A stretch of 64,000 nucleotides of DNA. Origin: Graphilbum fragrans. Its lineage: Eukaryota; Ascomycota; Sordariomycetes; Ophiostomatales; Ophiostomataceae. The DNA lies in the NCBI GenBank assembly GCA_001513895.1, contig LLKO01000025.1:1-64000 (forward strand), written 5' to 3'. Below the pieces are notes generated by a model. The model was not told where the DNA came from, searched no databases, and saw only the letters and a list, made by a program, of their open reading frames with translations. Positions 17,928 through 30,236 of this stretch are shown here, piece by piece (position 1 is the first letter of the stretch; every line of letters starts with the position of its first letter). Position numbers and translations under genes: made by a program.

Positions 17928-20900
17928 ATGGCTCCTATCAAGCGCGACACAGTGCTTCCCGATAGGGTGCTGAGGCACCAGCATTCTTCTTCCTCGGATC
18001 ATGGCACCGCCCTCATTCCAATGTGAGTTCTTCTTTGTTGGTATCTTGCCCTTCTAGTGTTTCTGGCGTCCCCTCCCACCGTTTTCTGGCTCCAAAACCT
18101 GGCGTAAAGCCGAATTCTTCCACTCGTATTTTGTCTCTTGCCCTCCTATTACTGCCTATTGCCCGCCCATCCCGTCCATCCCTCCATATTTACGTCCATG
18201 CCTCGCCTTTCATGGCTCCCATTTGGCGGCGACTGACGAAGAAACGCAAAAACAGGTGGGACAGCTCCGATCCAGACCGTGCGCCACCGCCGCTGCCTCT
18301 CAACCCCCAATCGCCGTCGGTTGGCACCTCTAGACCAGGCACCTCCACGGCCATCCAGTCAGCTCATGCTGCTCTTACTGAAAAGGCGCGCGAGAGCGCA
18401 TTGGTGCCCAACAACCTCTCGAAACGCATAAGTGAAGTGTCGCCTGAGCGCACACCACGCGGAGGATCTACTTCGCACCGGCGCATGCAGTCGCTGCAGC
18501 CCGCATCTGTCCGCGACCTGAGTTACATGATTGAGAGCGGTGCTGGTCGCGAATCCAATAACTCGGCCCCCCGCTCCCCCGAGAAATCTGCTCGCGCCTC
18601 TACGCCTACCAGAGGCCGCGATCCTTTTGTGGTGCACGACTACAACAACGACGAAAGAGCTGAGAACGCCCTCATCCTATCCCCTATGCCTGGCCCCGGC
18701 CCCAGCCTGACGCCTATTGTGCGTCCCATCGTGCGCCGGCCGCATCAGAGCATTCTCGGCGAGAACACGTCGCCTCAGTCGGCGACGATGATGGCTCTGC
18801 ACAATATGGCCACATCCTCTCCATCTCCACGAGAAGCAGCTCCTCTGCCGCATCCGCCACCACCGGCTGCGCTTGTTTCACAACCAGAGGCTCCCCCGCT
18901 GTCAAATGTGACCAATGGCGCCCCTGGCGCACCTGGAGCTGCCAATGCCAATGCCAGTGGCCCAGTTCCCCAGTCCAACAACAGCAGCATGTCTATGACC
19001 GTTGTCAAGCCACCTATGGTGGCTGTGGACAACCTGTCCAAACAGATTCTCAGCCTCACCAGCATTGCTGCCTCGCTGCAGAAGGAGATGTCTCTGTTGA
19101 GCCGACGAAGCAGGGACAACGCCACAGATCTATTGAGCCTCAAAGAGGCCACCAATGCCAGAGATGAGGACATTCGGAAAAGCCTCCGAGAGCTCATCAC
19201 CAATGCACACGAGACCACCTTCAACAGGGCTAGAGACCCCTACACCGGCGGCCCTCTATTGATCGAGGGCAAGGCTCACGCACACGGCCCCACCCAGTCC
19301 ACATCCCCTCTCAGTAAGGCCATGCGGCCCTTTTCTCTTCCTCGCATCCCCTCGCCCAATAGCTTTGCGGCATCTCTCGATAGGGAATCCATGAGCACCC
19401 CATCGCTATGTGGCCCTGATGCCTCCTCCGTCATCTCGCTGCTGGAGAAGGTTCTCCGTGAAATGGGCACCAAGGAAGGACACGAGCTTCTTCTGACCCG
19501 TTTGTCGGATATTGCCAACCGCCTTGCCGGAATGGCATCTGCTGCCAAGGTCGAGGAGCTTGTCCAGATGGTCCAAGCACAACAGGAACAGGCTGTTGTG
19601 CCCACTTCTTTTGCCGGTGGCAACGGCGGCAGCCGTGGGATGGGAGGTCGTCCGCGGACTCTCAGTTTTGACGAGCAGCATCAAATGGAGATCGAATACG
19701 GCCATCAGAAAGGCCCTATGATGCAGCGCGCAGAGCGCCTGCTGCAGAGCGTTCAAGCCGACCACCGCCGCTCGTCGGCTCCGCCAACACGCGCTGCTGA
19801 TGTGATCAACGACGATGTGCTGAAGATCATCAAGACCATCAAGGACAGCGTCGCGCAAGGCGGCGGGCTGACTGCAGAAGTCAAGGCTCTTGTCCGTGAG
19901 CTGCGTGGTGAAGTTTTGGGAATGGGCCGTGAAATTGGCCGGCGCCTTGACGAAGTCAATGCCAATGACGACGGCAAGCCGGACTCTGCCACCAAGGCGG
20001 AAATGGCCAAGGTCATCGAAGAAGGCCTGACCGAGATGAAGCAGCACATGAACAACCTAATGCGGGAGCACCGCCGGCAATCTGCCGCTACTGCTGCCGC
20101 TGCGGCCGCTGCTCAGGCCGAGACAGCTATTGACTATCAGGAAGTTTACAACTCTCTGCGTGCTGCGCTCCGCGACTCGCAGGCCAACAAGCCAGACGCA
20201 CCAGAGCTGAGCCGTGATGATGTGATTGAGGCCGTCAAGGATGCCTGGGAGACGTATAAGCCTGAGATTGAAGTTCAGCAAATCGGCCTTGAGCGCGATG
20301 AGGTGTTGGCTTGCCTTCAAGAGGGTCTCCGCCAGTATGCGCCGAGAGAGGAGCGGCCTGCCGGCGCCACCCGGGAGGAGGTGTTCATGGCTGTTGTCGA
20401 AGGCCTGAAGCACTTCGTCCCTCCTCAGATGCCGGCCAGTAGCATGTCCCGCGAAGAGGTTCTCGGTGCCGTTCGCGAATGCCTCGAAGAATTTGAGTTC
20501 CCGGTTGCCCCATCAGCGATTGGTGCCGAGATCACTAAGGAGGACATGGTCGACGCTGTCAAGCAAGGCCTTCACGGTTTCGACTTTCCCCAGACGAGCC
20601 GTGAGCTTACTTTCCCTGCGAGCTCAGGATCGGGCGACGACGAACAGATTGCTATGCGCCTGCAAGAGATCATGGAATTCATGCAGGCCGAGTTCAAGGC
20701 TGTGTCTGACGAGGCCAAGCAAAATGTGGCTGCCAATGGCCGCGACACAGAGCAAGTCCTGGACGCAACCAAGGATGGCCTCGAGAAACTCCGTTCCGAC
20801 CTCGAGACCTATGTCAACAAGGTCGCATCTGCCGTCACCCAACAAGACTTCTCGGAGGGACTTATCCGGACCCTAGATGTCTTCCGGGACGAGATCTCGG

Positions 20901-23900
20901 ACCTGGTGTCCAAGTCTTCTGAAGGCTCCAAGGAGATGCTCAGAGGAGAAATTGAGTCTCTGCGGGACACCGTCAACTCTTCCATGGTTCCCGCTGTTCG
21001 CCCCCCTCAGCCGGTGCCGGCGCCCGCCAACAATCGGGAAATCTTGGAGGCTCTGCAGGAAGGTGTCAGTCTGCTGCGGACCGAGATCAACAGTCGTCAT
21101 GTTGCTGGCACGGCAGAAGTTCTCGACGCAGTCCAGGAAGGTTTAGCTGATCTGCGGATTAGCATCGACCGCCTCAAGGACAAGCCTTCGGATCTGACTG
21201 CCAACGACGAGATCCTTGACGCCCTCAAGTCTGGACTCGGCGATGTCCGCTCTGACATTGACGAACTGCGTGATCAAAGCCGCGCTGTCGCTACAGTGGA
21301 CAGCGGTGCCATCGTGCCAGCTGAGATTCTGCGGCACGATGATATAAAGAACCTGGAGGTCTTGATCACCCAGCTGGGCACAAAGGTTGCTACCATGGAC
21401 GTGGCCGTTGAACCCACGACTACTTCCCGGGATATACCACAGGCAGAGGCCCCCGCTCCTGCTCCCGTGTCTGTTGCTCTTGATCCGGCTTATGCCGAGA
21501 AGCTCTCCCAGTTGGAGATCACAATGCAGGCTATTCAGGAGGCGATCTCAGGCCTGGACAGCCGCATCCCAGATGCCACTGTCCCACCACCGCGAGCCTC
21601 CACTGATGCTGCCACCCGCGAAGACGTCGAAGCCATCGAGACCATCTTGCGCAACACAAAGGCACGCTTGGACGACCTGATCGATGGCGACCAATGTGTC
21701 AACAAAGACCACATCGATGCTATTGAGGCACTGATTCTAGAAACTAAACTGAGCCTGGGCGGCCTCAAGGAACAGATGGACGGCCTTTCGTCGCGTGAAG
21801 ACGTCAACATGGTGGAAACTTTCGTTGCTCAGGTCGCCAACGGCTTTGACGAGATGAAGGAGCGCTACGACAAGCAGTTTGAGGATCCGACAAAAGTCAC
21901 AAAGGCAGATGTTGACGCTATTGCAGTGGCATGCCTTGACGTGAAGGAGGCCGTGGAGAAGATGTCAAAAGCGGACGATAGCACGGACCTGCCTTCCAAG
22001 GACGATATGCTAGGTCTTGCATTGATAGTGAAGGAGCTCAAGAGCCGGCTCGAGACCGAAGCTGTCGTGAGTGCCAAAGCCTTTGAAGAGCGCCAGACCG
22101 AGATCGTCGGTGTGAGCGAGCGGGTCAGCGAAGTCAAGGCCTTCTTGGAAGAGCTAAGCGATGCCATGAAGAGCAAGCTAGACGACGGTGTCCAGGGCAT
22201 CGAATCCGTTGGCAAGATCCTGGATTCTATGAGCGACACCATCAGCCGCAACGACATGAACCTCAATGAGCTTCTCGAGACCATGAAGTCTGAGTTTGAG
22301 GATTCTAGGGCGGGCGTTGTTGGCGCCAAGCTCGAGTCTGACGAGAAGTTTCTGCAGACCACGGAGACGCTGGAAGCCAAGATTGACGAGCGGGTGGGCG
22401 AGCTTCTGTGCAAGTTTGACGAGTTCCAAATGGCCACAGATGACCGAGCCAGATCTGGCGAAGCACGGGACACAGAAGTCGAGGCTGCCGTGGTTGGCAC
22501 CAAGGCTGTGGCCGACGAGCTCAAGCTGCTTGTTGACACGCTTGGTTCTGCAGTGACTGACAGCCTGGAGAAGATGGAGGAGGCGTCCAAGACTGTGTTC
22601 GAGCGGGTGGAGGACATGGTGACGAAGGCCGACTACAACCACTCCGACGGCAAGGCTGAGCACCAGCAGACGCGAGACCAAGTCCAGGAAGCTCTCACTG
22701 CGGTGGAGGGTCTGCAAGGTCACGTTGTCGAATACCAACCCAAGATTCTGGAAACCATCAAAGACGTCCTCATGGTTGTCAGCGAGCACTACGAGCACTC
22801 CAAGTCGTCTACGAACACGATCCAGGAGAAGATTGTGGAGTTCAAACCGCCTGAGCAGCCTCTGCTACCGCCTCCCGAGAAGTACGACGACAGCACTGTC
22901 CTAGAAAAGCTTGACATGCTAGTGGGCCAGTCCGACAAAGCGAAGGATGCGCTCACCAAGCTTGAGAAGATGGATGCCCTTGTTGACCATACTCTTGCCG
23001 TCGACCAGGCGCTATCTAAGCTTGATAGACTTGTAGAGCATTCCGAAGACACCGACAAGGCTCTTGTGCAGCTGGAGAAGCTGGATAAGCTGGAGCAGCT
23101 GGACCACCTTGTGGCACAAGCTGATGCAGCCAGCCGGACGCTGGAAGATCTGGAAAAGCTGGGGAAGCTGGATAAGATAATTGAGATTTCCAACCTGGCT
23201 GGGAAGGCGTTTGATATGCAGCACGCCAAGATCGATCAGCTCATCCAACACAACGGGGCAGCAGACAGGGCCTTTGAGAAGCTCGACACTCTGGAGAAGC
23301 TGGAGGACAAGCTCGAGCAACTGGAAAAGCTCGAGAAGCTCGAGAAGCTAGAAAAACTTGACCAGCTAGATGAGCTGGTGGACAATTCGCGGGCAGCCGA
23401 CAAGGCTCTGCTCCAGCTCGAAACACTCAAGGAGGTCCACCAGCAGGTCCTGCGCACGGCTGCCGAGCTGTCTCAGTTCATGGCTGCGCAAACGCAAAGG
23501 ATTGCGGACGAACACGACGACCGCGAGAAGACGCTGCAGGAGACAACGATTGCCTTGGAGCGGCGCACTGCCGAAAAGGAGCAGGTCGACAGCAATGTGG
23601 CCGACCTTCGAGAAGAAGAGCGCCGGCTGAAAGAGAGTGTCATGAGCTTGCGAGCCGAACAGGAAAGCATGCTCCGGGGCAAGACCCGGCTCACGGCCGA
23701 TGTATCGGCACTCGAAACAGCACTCCACCTCCGCCGCGAAGAGCTGCACGAAATGGAGTCTCGGGCAGAAGGCTTGGAGCGTCGCATTCTGGAAGGTGTG
23801 ATGGATCACTCTCGTGTTCTGCTGATGGCCAAGGGCAGCAGCAAGGGCCAAGGTCGCGATGCGATGAACCGCAAGCGGGTGGTGCCGTCGAAGAAGAGCC

Positions 23901-24658
23901 AGAAGGAGGAGGCGGCGGCAAAAGCTAGGGAGCCAGGATCCCGAGAAGCATCCGTCCCGATCTCCGAGGTTGAAGTCAGCAAGCCACGTGCAGCTGCGTT
24001 CAACATGGCCATGGCGGCCAAGAGAAGCCCGCTTCCAGCCAACCGGCCAAGCGGAGTGGGCAACGACGGCTCGCGACGCATCCTGTCCCTGAGCCAAATT
24101 AACAACAGCATGTCAGGCGGCGGGATGAAGCGCAGTCATAGTGTGCGGAACAACGTGGGCGGCGGTGGAATGCGGAAGAGCAGTTGGGGTGGTCGGGTGC
24201 CAGCGGCGTCCAAGGGCTACGGCGGCCTGGAAACCGACAAGGAGAACGCACCGCTGAAGGAGAGCGACGAGTACGACGACAAGGAGAACCAGAGCGAGGC
24301 TGGCGCAGAGGACTACCACACGCCTCGACAGGACGACCTCAGTATTGTGGATCCGCAAGAGGAGCGAGAACTACAGCTGGCGCTGGCAGCTCGAGCAGAC
24401 AGCAGAATGGACTGCAGCGAGTGCGGAGATGGCCACAGCGAGGCAGGCACTCTGCGGAGGTCCAGCATTGGCACTTCCGTGGTGACGGGCAAGACGGGAG
24501 GCAGCCGAGCAGGCGACGAAGAAGAGTTCTACTCGGACCCAGACGACGACGACGTGATGAGCCAATGGACGAGCAGCCAGCTGGGCCCAAATTCGGCAGC
24601 GTCGAGTATGCTGGGACCTGGAGGCGAAGTGGTGTTGTACGGAGACGGAGCAGAGTAG
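17928..24658 (+). CDS. Very large coiled-coil protein of unknown function with repeats and two KEN boxes
   Basis: Model: join(17928..18022, 18256..24658), 2165 residues. The 233-nt intron (gtgagt donor, gactgacg branch, aacag acceptor) joins MAPIKRDTVLPDR...LIPM to WDSSDPDRAPPPLPLNP. The exon 2 frame has no better ATG before WDSSDP except one at 18211. Residues 33-330 are Ser/Pro-rich. Residues about 683-811 hold five copies of a unit like REEVL.AV.EGL..F.P, and about 860-1035 four more of type EVLDA.QDGL..LR. Residues about 1583-1761 hold Leu-rich heptad arrays with recurring DKAL..LEKLDKLE. Long coiled coils run to about 1900. The tail is basic, then acidic, with KEN motifs at 2027-2029 and 2041-2043. 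Similar fungal proteins are often named chromosome segregation ATPase-like, but I see no Walker motif, so no enzymatic role is claimed. Confidence 0.88.
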
Positions 24659-26095
24659 GGGCAGAGTAGTAGAATAGCGGTGCTGGAAGCATTGGTTTGC
24701 TTGGGGGTGTATGTTCACGGTTGTGTTTCTGGATGACGTGGATGACGGGACAGGCTACGGAGACAAGACTGCTTTGCTTTTGGTTTTTTGTTTATTTTTG
24801 GCTTCTTGCTTGGCTTAGCGCTTGGGTTTTTGGAGCTGTATGTTATGTTTGTTTTGATGTGTTTTCTGCTGCGATTGACCGAGTTAAGATTGCTTTTCAG
24901 ATTGCTAGCTTTATGGCTCAGAGTAGGCCTGAATTCCATTAGCTTTATGATGAAGCCGAATTGGTTCTGTGAGTGTTGTACATAGTTACTGTATGTGGAA
25001 TAACCCAGGCGAAGGTCTCGCTGAGTCATCATTTTCACGTGCTGAATTGCGTGCAGCTCACGCCACTGGAGTTCGCTGTTTGCGTCGTGCTATTATTTGT
25101 TGCCGGGTTGGAAAGATGGAGGCAGTATAAGCCTGGCTCTACAAGTCTCTTTGTTTCCCCACAGAGCATTTCCGTCGCTTCCTGGCCGTTCCCTGCTTCT
25201 CTCACCAGCTGCAGAGCAGTTTTCTGGTGATTGCACGTTTTCTGTGTACGGTTACCCGATCCCGAGGTCCGGTTGAAGCGGCCCTCTTTCTTGCTCGGCC
25301 CCAAGTTAGCGTATGTACGCTGTAGCGTTTTCCCCCAATTCTCGCCCCCCCTCTCTCCACCCAGTTGTTTCCCCGCGTTTGCTATAGGCGACCAGAGCGA
25401 ATGGGCTGCAGCGTATATAGCGCCTGTGCTCGTCTAACATGCAAGTACACAGACACCACCACCTTGACCAGTTAAGCGCCTCACGGGCACAAGGAAGCAG
25501 AACTAAAGAGGCCCTTTTTTCACCTTTTTACGTGTCAGGTGCGGGACACAGGGCCAATTGGCACCGCGGCAACGGAAGGCAGGGTTCAAAAGGCGTTTTT
25601 CCCCTTTCCGAGGTGTAGTTGATTCGTACTCATGCCTTCTTGCTTCTTCATCTGCATGGGGGACGCCCTTGACACAGGAACAGACGAGAGGACGAGCAAG
25701 CCTCACCGTCAACAAGTAGACGTAGGGCATACAGTGGAAGCGAGCACCACGGCTAGCTTGCGGCTAGGGGGGTACACGGGCAGAGTAAATACTCTCTTCC
25801 TGTCGTCTGGCTAGCTAGCGGCTGTTGAGAGGCAAGGAGACGAAAAACGGGGACCTTACCCACGACTTAGTGTGCCCCGACGTTGTGTATAAAGGACGGC
25901 CTGTCGTCGGAGGCGCGGCATATGTCATGCCCTGGTAAGTTTCTGTGTAAACAGTCTTTCTCTTCCAGACCTGCCGTATCAAATATCGGTTGCTTGACAA
26001 ACATAACGCACATCCCCTCCACACACAGCTCCTCGCCAGCAGCTTCATCTCCCGTATCCCACGCATTCCTTTCCACACACAGCGTACCCAACACC
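24659..26095. other. Intergenic: coiled-coil gene 3' region and SET gene promoter
   Basis: No gene. 24770-24860 is T-rich on the plus strand and fits a 3' UTR. The frame of the SET gene stays open upstream to 25883, but its likely start is at 26096. The last 150 bases are C/T-rich leader (ccacacacag, acaccATGG). Confidence 0.5.
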
Positions 26096-26953
26096 ATGGC
26101 CCCCCTCGTCCCCCATTGGAAGCAGCCCTCCCACCCGGCCATCCAGGAGGTCCTCGCCGCCCCCGACGGCGACCACTCCTTCACCACCAAGAGCCTCTCC
26201 CGCGTCCACCTGCCTCCCTTTGCCCTCTTTGCTCGCCTCGATGCGCCCCCCTGCACGCCCGCTGCGGCCGCCACCTATGCCACCGTCCAGGTCGGCCGCC
26301 ACCAGCACATCAACCTCAACAGCGACCTCCTCTACATCAACCACTCCTGCGAGCCCTCGCTCATCTTTGACACCAGCAGCCGTGCCGTCCTCGTCGGGCC
26401 CCGCGGCCTCGCCCCCGGCGACGAGCTCACGTTCTTCTACCCGTCCACCGAGTGGGACATGGCCCAGCCGTTTACGTGTCTCTGCGGCCGGCCGACCTGC
26501 CGGGGCCGCATCAGCGGTGCCCGGCACATGCCGCGGGACCAGCTGGCCGGGCTGTGGCTGAACGGCCACATTTGGGAGCTGTTGGAGGAGGACAAGCTCC
26601 GGGAGGCGCAGGAGGCAGGCGAAGCTGGGGCTCAGGACGCCGAGACAGCCTCTGGCTACTCTGGCTGCCCCTCACCCACGCTCCAGGCTCTGCAGGACAT
26701 CCTCGCCAAGGCCGAGGACACGCTGGGCCGAGCAGACGAGGCCGCCGAGGCCGCGCGGCGCGCACTGGCGACGTACCACCGCAGCTACAGCTACAGCGGC
26801 AGCAATGGCTCGGCGTCCAACGGCGGCGAGTACGGCCTGGGCTCGGCGGCGGCCAACGGAACCTATACCAAGCTGAACGGAGCCACGCGCCGAGGACCGA
26901 CGTCGAGAGAGCTGAGCGGCGAGATGGGCGGCGATACTGTCGCGCAGGTGTAA
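26096..26953 (+). CDS. Small SET-domain protein, putative lysine methyltransferase
   Basis: Single exon, 285 residues from ATG 26096 (context acaccATGGC). The frame is open 71 codons further upstream, but that part resembles leader sequence and lacks domain features. Key SET motifs are YINHSCEPSLIFD (residues about 80-92) and GDELTFFYPSTEWDMAQPF, followed by a Cys cluster CLCGRPTCRG like a post-SET zinc site. The front half of the SET domain is short, and the C-terminal 100 residues are Ala/Glu-rich helix then Gly/Ser-rich tail. Fungal proteins of this compact class are not well characterised; whether the substrate is a histone or another protein cannot be told. It converges on SEY1. Confidence 0.85.
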   Translation: MAPLVPHWKQPSHPAIQEVLAAPDGDHSFTTKSLSRVHLPPFALFARLDAPPCTPAAAATYATVQVGRHQHINLNSDLLYINHSCEPSLIFDTSSRAVLVGPRGLAPGDELTFFYPSTEWDMAQPFTCLCGRPTCRGRISGARHMPRDQLAGLWLNGHIWELLEEDKLREAQEAGEAGAQDAETASGYSGCPSPTLQALQDILAKAEDTLGRADEAAEAARRALATYHRSYSYSGSNGSASNGGEYGLGSAAANGTYTKLNGATRRGPTSRELSGEMGGDTVAQV

Positions 26954-27400
26954 GGAGGAGGAGGGGGTGGGGGTAGATGCGGTGGTGGATGTGGTGAGTG
27001 AGAGTAGAGGCAGTGGAGGGGGGTGGATGGGGGAGACTTTGAAGAAGATGCTTTGAATAACGCTTGACTACTTGGCCAGACCCAAGGATTTATTTGCACG
27101 GTACAGGATTCAACATCTGACCAACTTTGAATAGCATTACATGCTCAGTTACTTTCCATGGTTCCCAGACTTCAAAAAGGCTTTGCAACTATTAATTGTT
27201 TTAGACCAGAAGTACGACCTGGCACACCCGTGTCCAACTCTATGTACTGGGACTGTAGCACTCGTCCCTGGCCTCGATCCTTTTCTCATCCGCCCGCTAA
27301 ATGTGCCCCCTTGCTATAAGACTTTATACAACCATAAGGAAATATGATTAAACCCCATCATTTGCTTTCCCACAGCCCGATCGTGTGCATTGTGCATCCT
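26954..27400. other. Convergent 3' intergenic region (SET gene / SEY1)
   Basis: This 447-bp stretch lies between facing stop codons. The first 60 bases are G-rich (ggaggaggagggggtggggg); the rest is mixed and ends AT-rich. No gene seen. Confidence 0.5.
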
Positions 27401-30236
27401 TCAGATATCGTCTAGCCGAGACGCAGCACCTTCGCCTTCGGTCTTCTTGCCACGCGTGTCCAGCGTATCCAGGCGGATCGAATCATTGCTGCTCGAGGCG
27501 GTGGTGTTGCCGAGATCACGCGCCGGCATCGCCAGAGCCTGACGCGCCGTGTCCGAGTTTTCGAGGAATTCCCGCAGCTTCTGCTTGCCAATCTCCACGG
27601 CCTGGTTCGACGCAGCACTGGCCATCTGCATCATGGGTCCCAGCAGGGCAAGGCTGTAGGCCACATAGGTGCCGCCGATCAGGATGGCCATCAGCACAAA
27701 GAGGAAGGGGTTGCGGAGGACTGGTTTGTCAGAAAAAGGGAAGAGAATAATGTAAAATGAAGAAATGAAAAACCCGAACGGGGACCAAGGGACAATAGGG
27801 AGGAAAACAAAATAACTCACCCGCTAGGATCTCGTTCCAGCCCAGCATCAGCAGAATGCCGTAAAAGTACAGCGGCACCTGCGTGATGCCTCCGAGAGCG
27901 CCACGCTTGGCCTCGACGTAGACGCCGTCCGCCGTCTTCTTGAACCGAATCACCAGGTCCTGCCGCTTGCTCTCGCTGAGCACCGTCATCTCCTCCTCGA
28001 GGCTCTTGCCCTCCTCCTCGTCGACGCCGCCAATCGGCGCCAAATCGTCTTCGTCTTCGGGCTCGGCTCCCGACGGCTGGGTGCCGATCCAGCTCGGTAG
28101 ATCCGGCGGCGCATAGGTGGCCGCCAGGCGGAACCGGGACAGCAGCGGGATCAAAGCCAGCGTCGATTCGCGGGCCCGCGTGTAGATGCCCTCAATGTCG
28201 TCGCTGGGCCGCCAGATCCGCGGCACGCCCGCGTCGTCGTACCGGAACTTGTCCTCAAAGTTCTCCCGCAGCTTCAGCAGGATGTTGCCCTCCATCACCT
28301 CCTCTTCGATCTTCTCGCGCAGCGCCACCCAGCTCTTGCGCCGCAGCCGCCAAAGACCGACCTGCACCTCGGCCTCGCTGGCAGCGAAGCTCTTGGCTCG
28401 CTCCGTGAACCGGTCTTGCGCCTCCTTGACCACGCCCACAAACACCGTCCAGATGCGGTCCCAGAGTTCCTTTTCGGACGGCGCCTTGCTGTCGCCGCTG
28501 CTGCTGCTGCTGTTGCCCGTGGCGCTCTCTGGCGAACTCGTGCTGCCTGCGCGTCCTGAGCCCAGCTTGTTGAACTCGAGCCCGACGGCATCGCCCAGCC
28601 GCGACTTGATCCAGCGCTCCACCCGCGTCGCCAGCCGCCGCATCTCCTCCTTGCGTAGCTTCGCGCTGACCTCGTCCAGGTCCTTCTCAAACAGCAGATA
28701 CTGCGGCTTGAAGTTGGACCACGCCACTCCCTCGATCGCCAGCCCGCGCGCCTCCTTCTCAAACACCTCCAGGCTCTTCGTCTTTTGCGCCTCGACGATC
28801 TCCGAAAACTCGTACGAGCCGCCGGCTTTCTGGCCCGCCTTGACAGCGCCGGAAACCGCCTCTGCGAACGCCGTCACCCCAGCCTTGTGTGCTGCCGCCA
28901 ATTGGCCCTGGTACAGCACCTTGAGGCGCCCGTCGACCTTGATCTCCAACTCCGTCCGCTTGCGGGTGTACACACCCTTGTGGTACCGCCCGGCCTGCGT
29001 CTCAAACACCGTCAGACAGGCGCGGCGCGCCTTACTGCCCGTGGCGCCAAGGTCCGCCAGCACCGTGCTCCGGCCCAGTCGTGTCGCCTCGGCCTGGTTC
29101 TCCTCTAGCGGCACAACCGCCTCGTCGAATGTGAGTAGCGCCTCGCGCGCAATCTCGTCACAGCGGAACTGCGCCAACAGCTCTTGCTGTGTCGGCAGAT
29201 CGAGGTCTTTGTTGTTGACAATCTGGTCCCAGACGCCTTCTGCGTAGACCGAGAAGCCGTCCGCTGGAATCCGCCGGTGGTACTCAGGTAAAAAGACGCC
29301 GCCTGTAAACTCCTGGTTCTGGTCTGGGTCCGAGGACCCGGCCGCCGCAGCCGAACGGTGCCCGGCCACGAATCGGGTGCCCAGCTCGCCCACTTTGGCT
29401 ACAAACTCATTGGCCTGTAGAATTTTGTGGGGCAGGGCGGCAAAGGCAAAATCAAAGTAGTCGCTGATCTTGGCGTCTTCGAGGCCCGCCGGTTTCGAGA
29501 TGGACGACCAGATCCTCGCGAGGCCCTGCAGCAGCGTTTTGCGGAGGTTGGCCAGGAGCGACTCGTTGCCGATGAAGTCACGGATGACGAAGAAGAGGAG
29601 TGAGCGTGGCGCCGAGTGGTTCTTGTCCTTGACAAATAGCTGCAGGTTGACCTCAAAGACCGTCTTGAGCAGGCTCATGTTGGAGCCATTGTACAGGCCG
29701 ACCTGGCGCTCCCAGATGTTGACAATGAGCACTTCGCTGGTCGCCAGGGCAAAGAGCGCGCTCTTGCGCTCAAAATCCTGGTCTTCGCCGCGCTCGCCGC
29801 CATCGGTGCCCTCCACATCCATCACGAGAATGTTGTCCGCCATCTTGGCGCCCTCCTTCTTGTTCTTGGACATCCATATGCCCTTGGTGGTTTGGCGGCG
29901 CTCGGACTCGGACAACACGCTGAACTCGGTACCGAACAGGTGGTTGAGAAGCGTTGACTTTCCCGTCGACTGCGAGCCAAATACGGAAATGAGGTGGTAG
30001 TTGAAGCCGGCCTCAGCGACATGGCTTTGGCGAAGGTACTCGTCGAGATGAGTCCTAAGGAGGGGGGAGAAGAAGAGTTAGCGTTCGAGAAGGGGGAAGA
30101 GAGAAAAAAAAGCAACGGGCAATTGAAAGAGACGGAAGGCATACGAAAACGACTTATCCTCGGCAATCACCTGGACACCGTGCTCAAACTGCTCGGCCGT
30201 AGGCTCCTCGCCAATAGCAGTAAAGTGGCCGTTCAT
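27401..30236 (-). CDS. SEY1: Sey1, dynamin-like GTPase for ER membrane fusion
   Basis: Model: complement(join(27401..27720, 27821..30054, 30145..30236)), 881 residues. Intron 1 (90 nt) and intron 2 (100 nt) have gtatgc and gtgagt donors with cttag and accag acceptors; both split codons cleanly. Start MNGHFTAIGEE is typical of fungal Sey1. GTPase motifs: P-loop GSQSTGKST at residues 57-65, switch QTTKGIW, DVEGTDGGERGED, and the G4-type IRDFIGN. A long helical middle domain follows. Two hydrophobic segments near the C-terminus (YFYGILLMLGWNEIL, then FLFVLMAILIGGTYVAYSL) form the membrane hairpin, and a cytosolic tail ends the protein. Known role: the atlastin/RHD3 counterpart that mediates homotypic ER fusion. 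The last junction reads WNEILAVLRNP, as expected. Confidence 0.97.

Noticed and set aside
18023..18255. Open frame upstream of WDSSDP as N-terminus of the giant protein
   Set aside because: It begins at a non-ATG codon, reads like intron, and is bounded by a gtgagt donor and a gactgacg...aacag acceptor; the spliced model gives a better start.
25883..26095. 71-codon N-terminal extension of the SET protein
   Set aside because: Leader-like composition and poor start context compared with acaccATGG at 26096.
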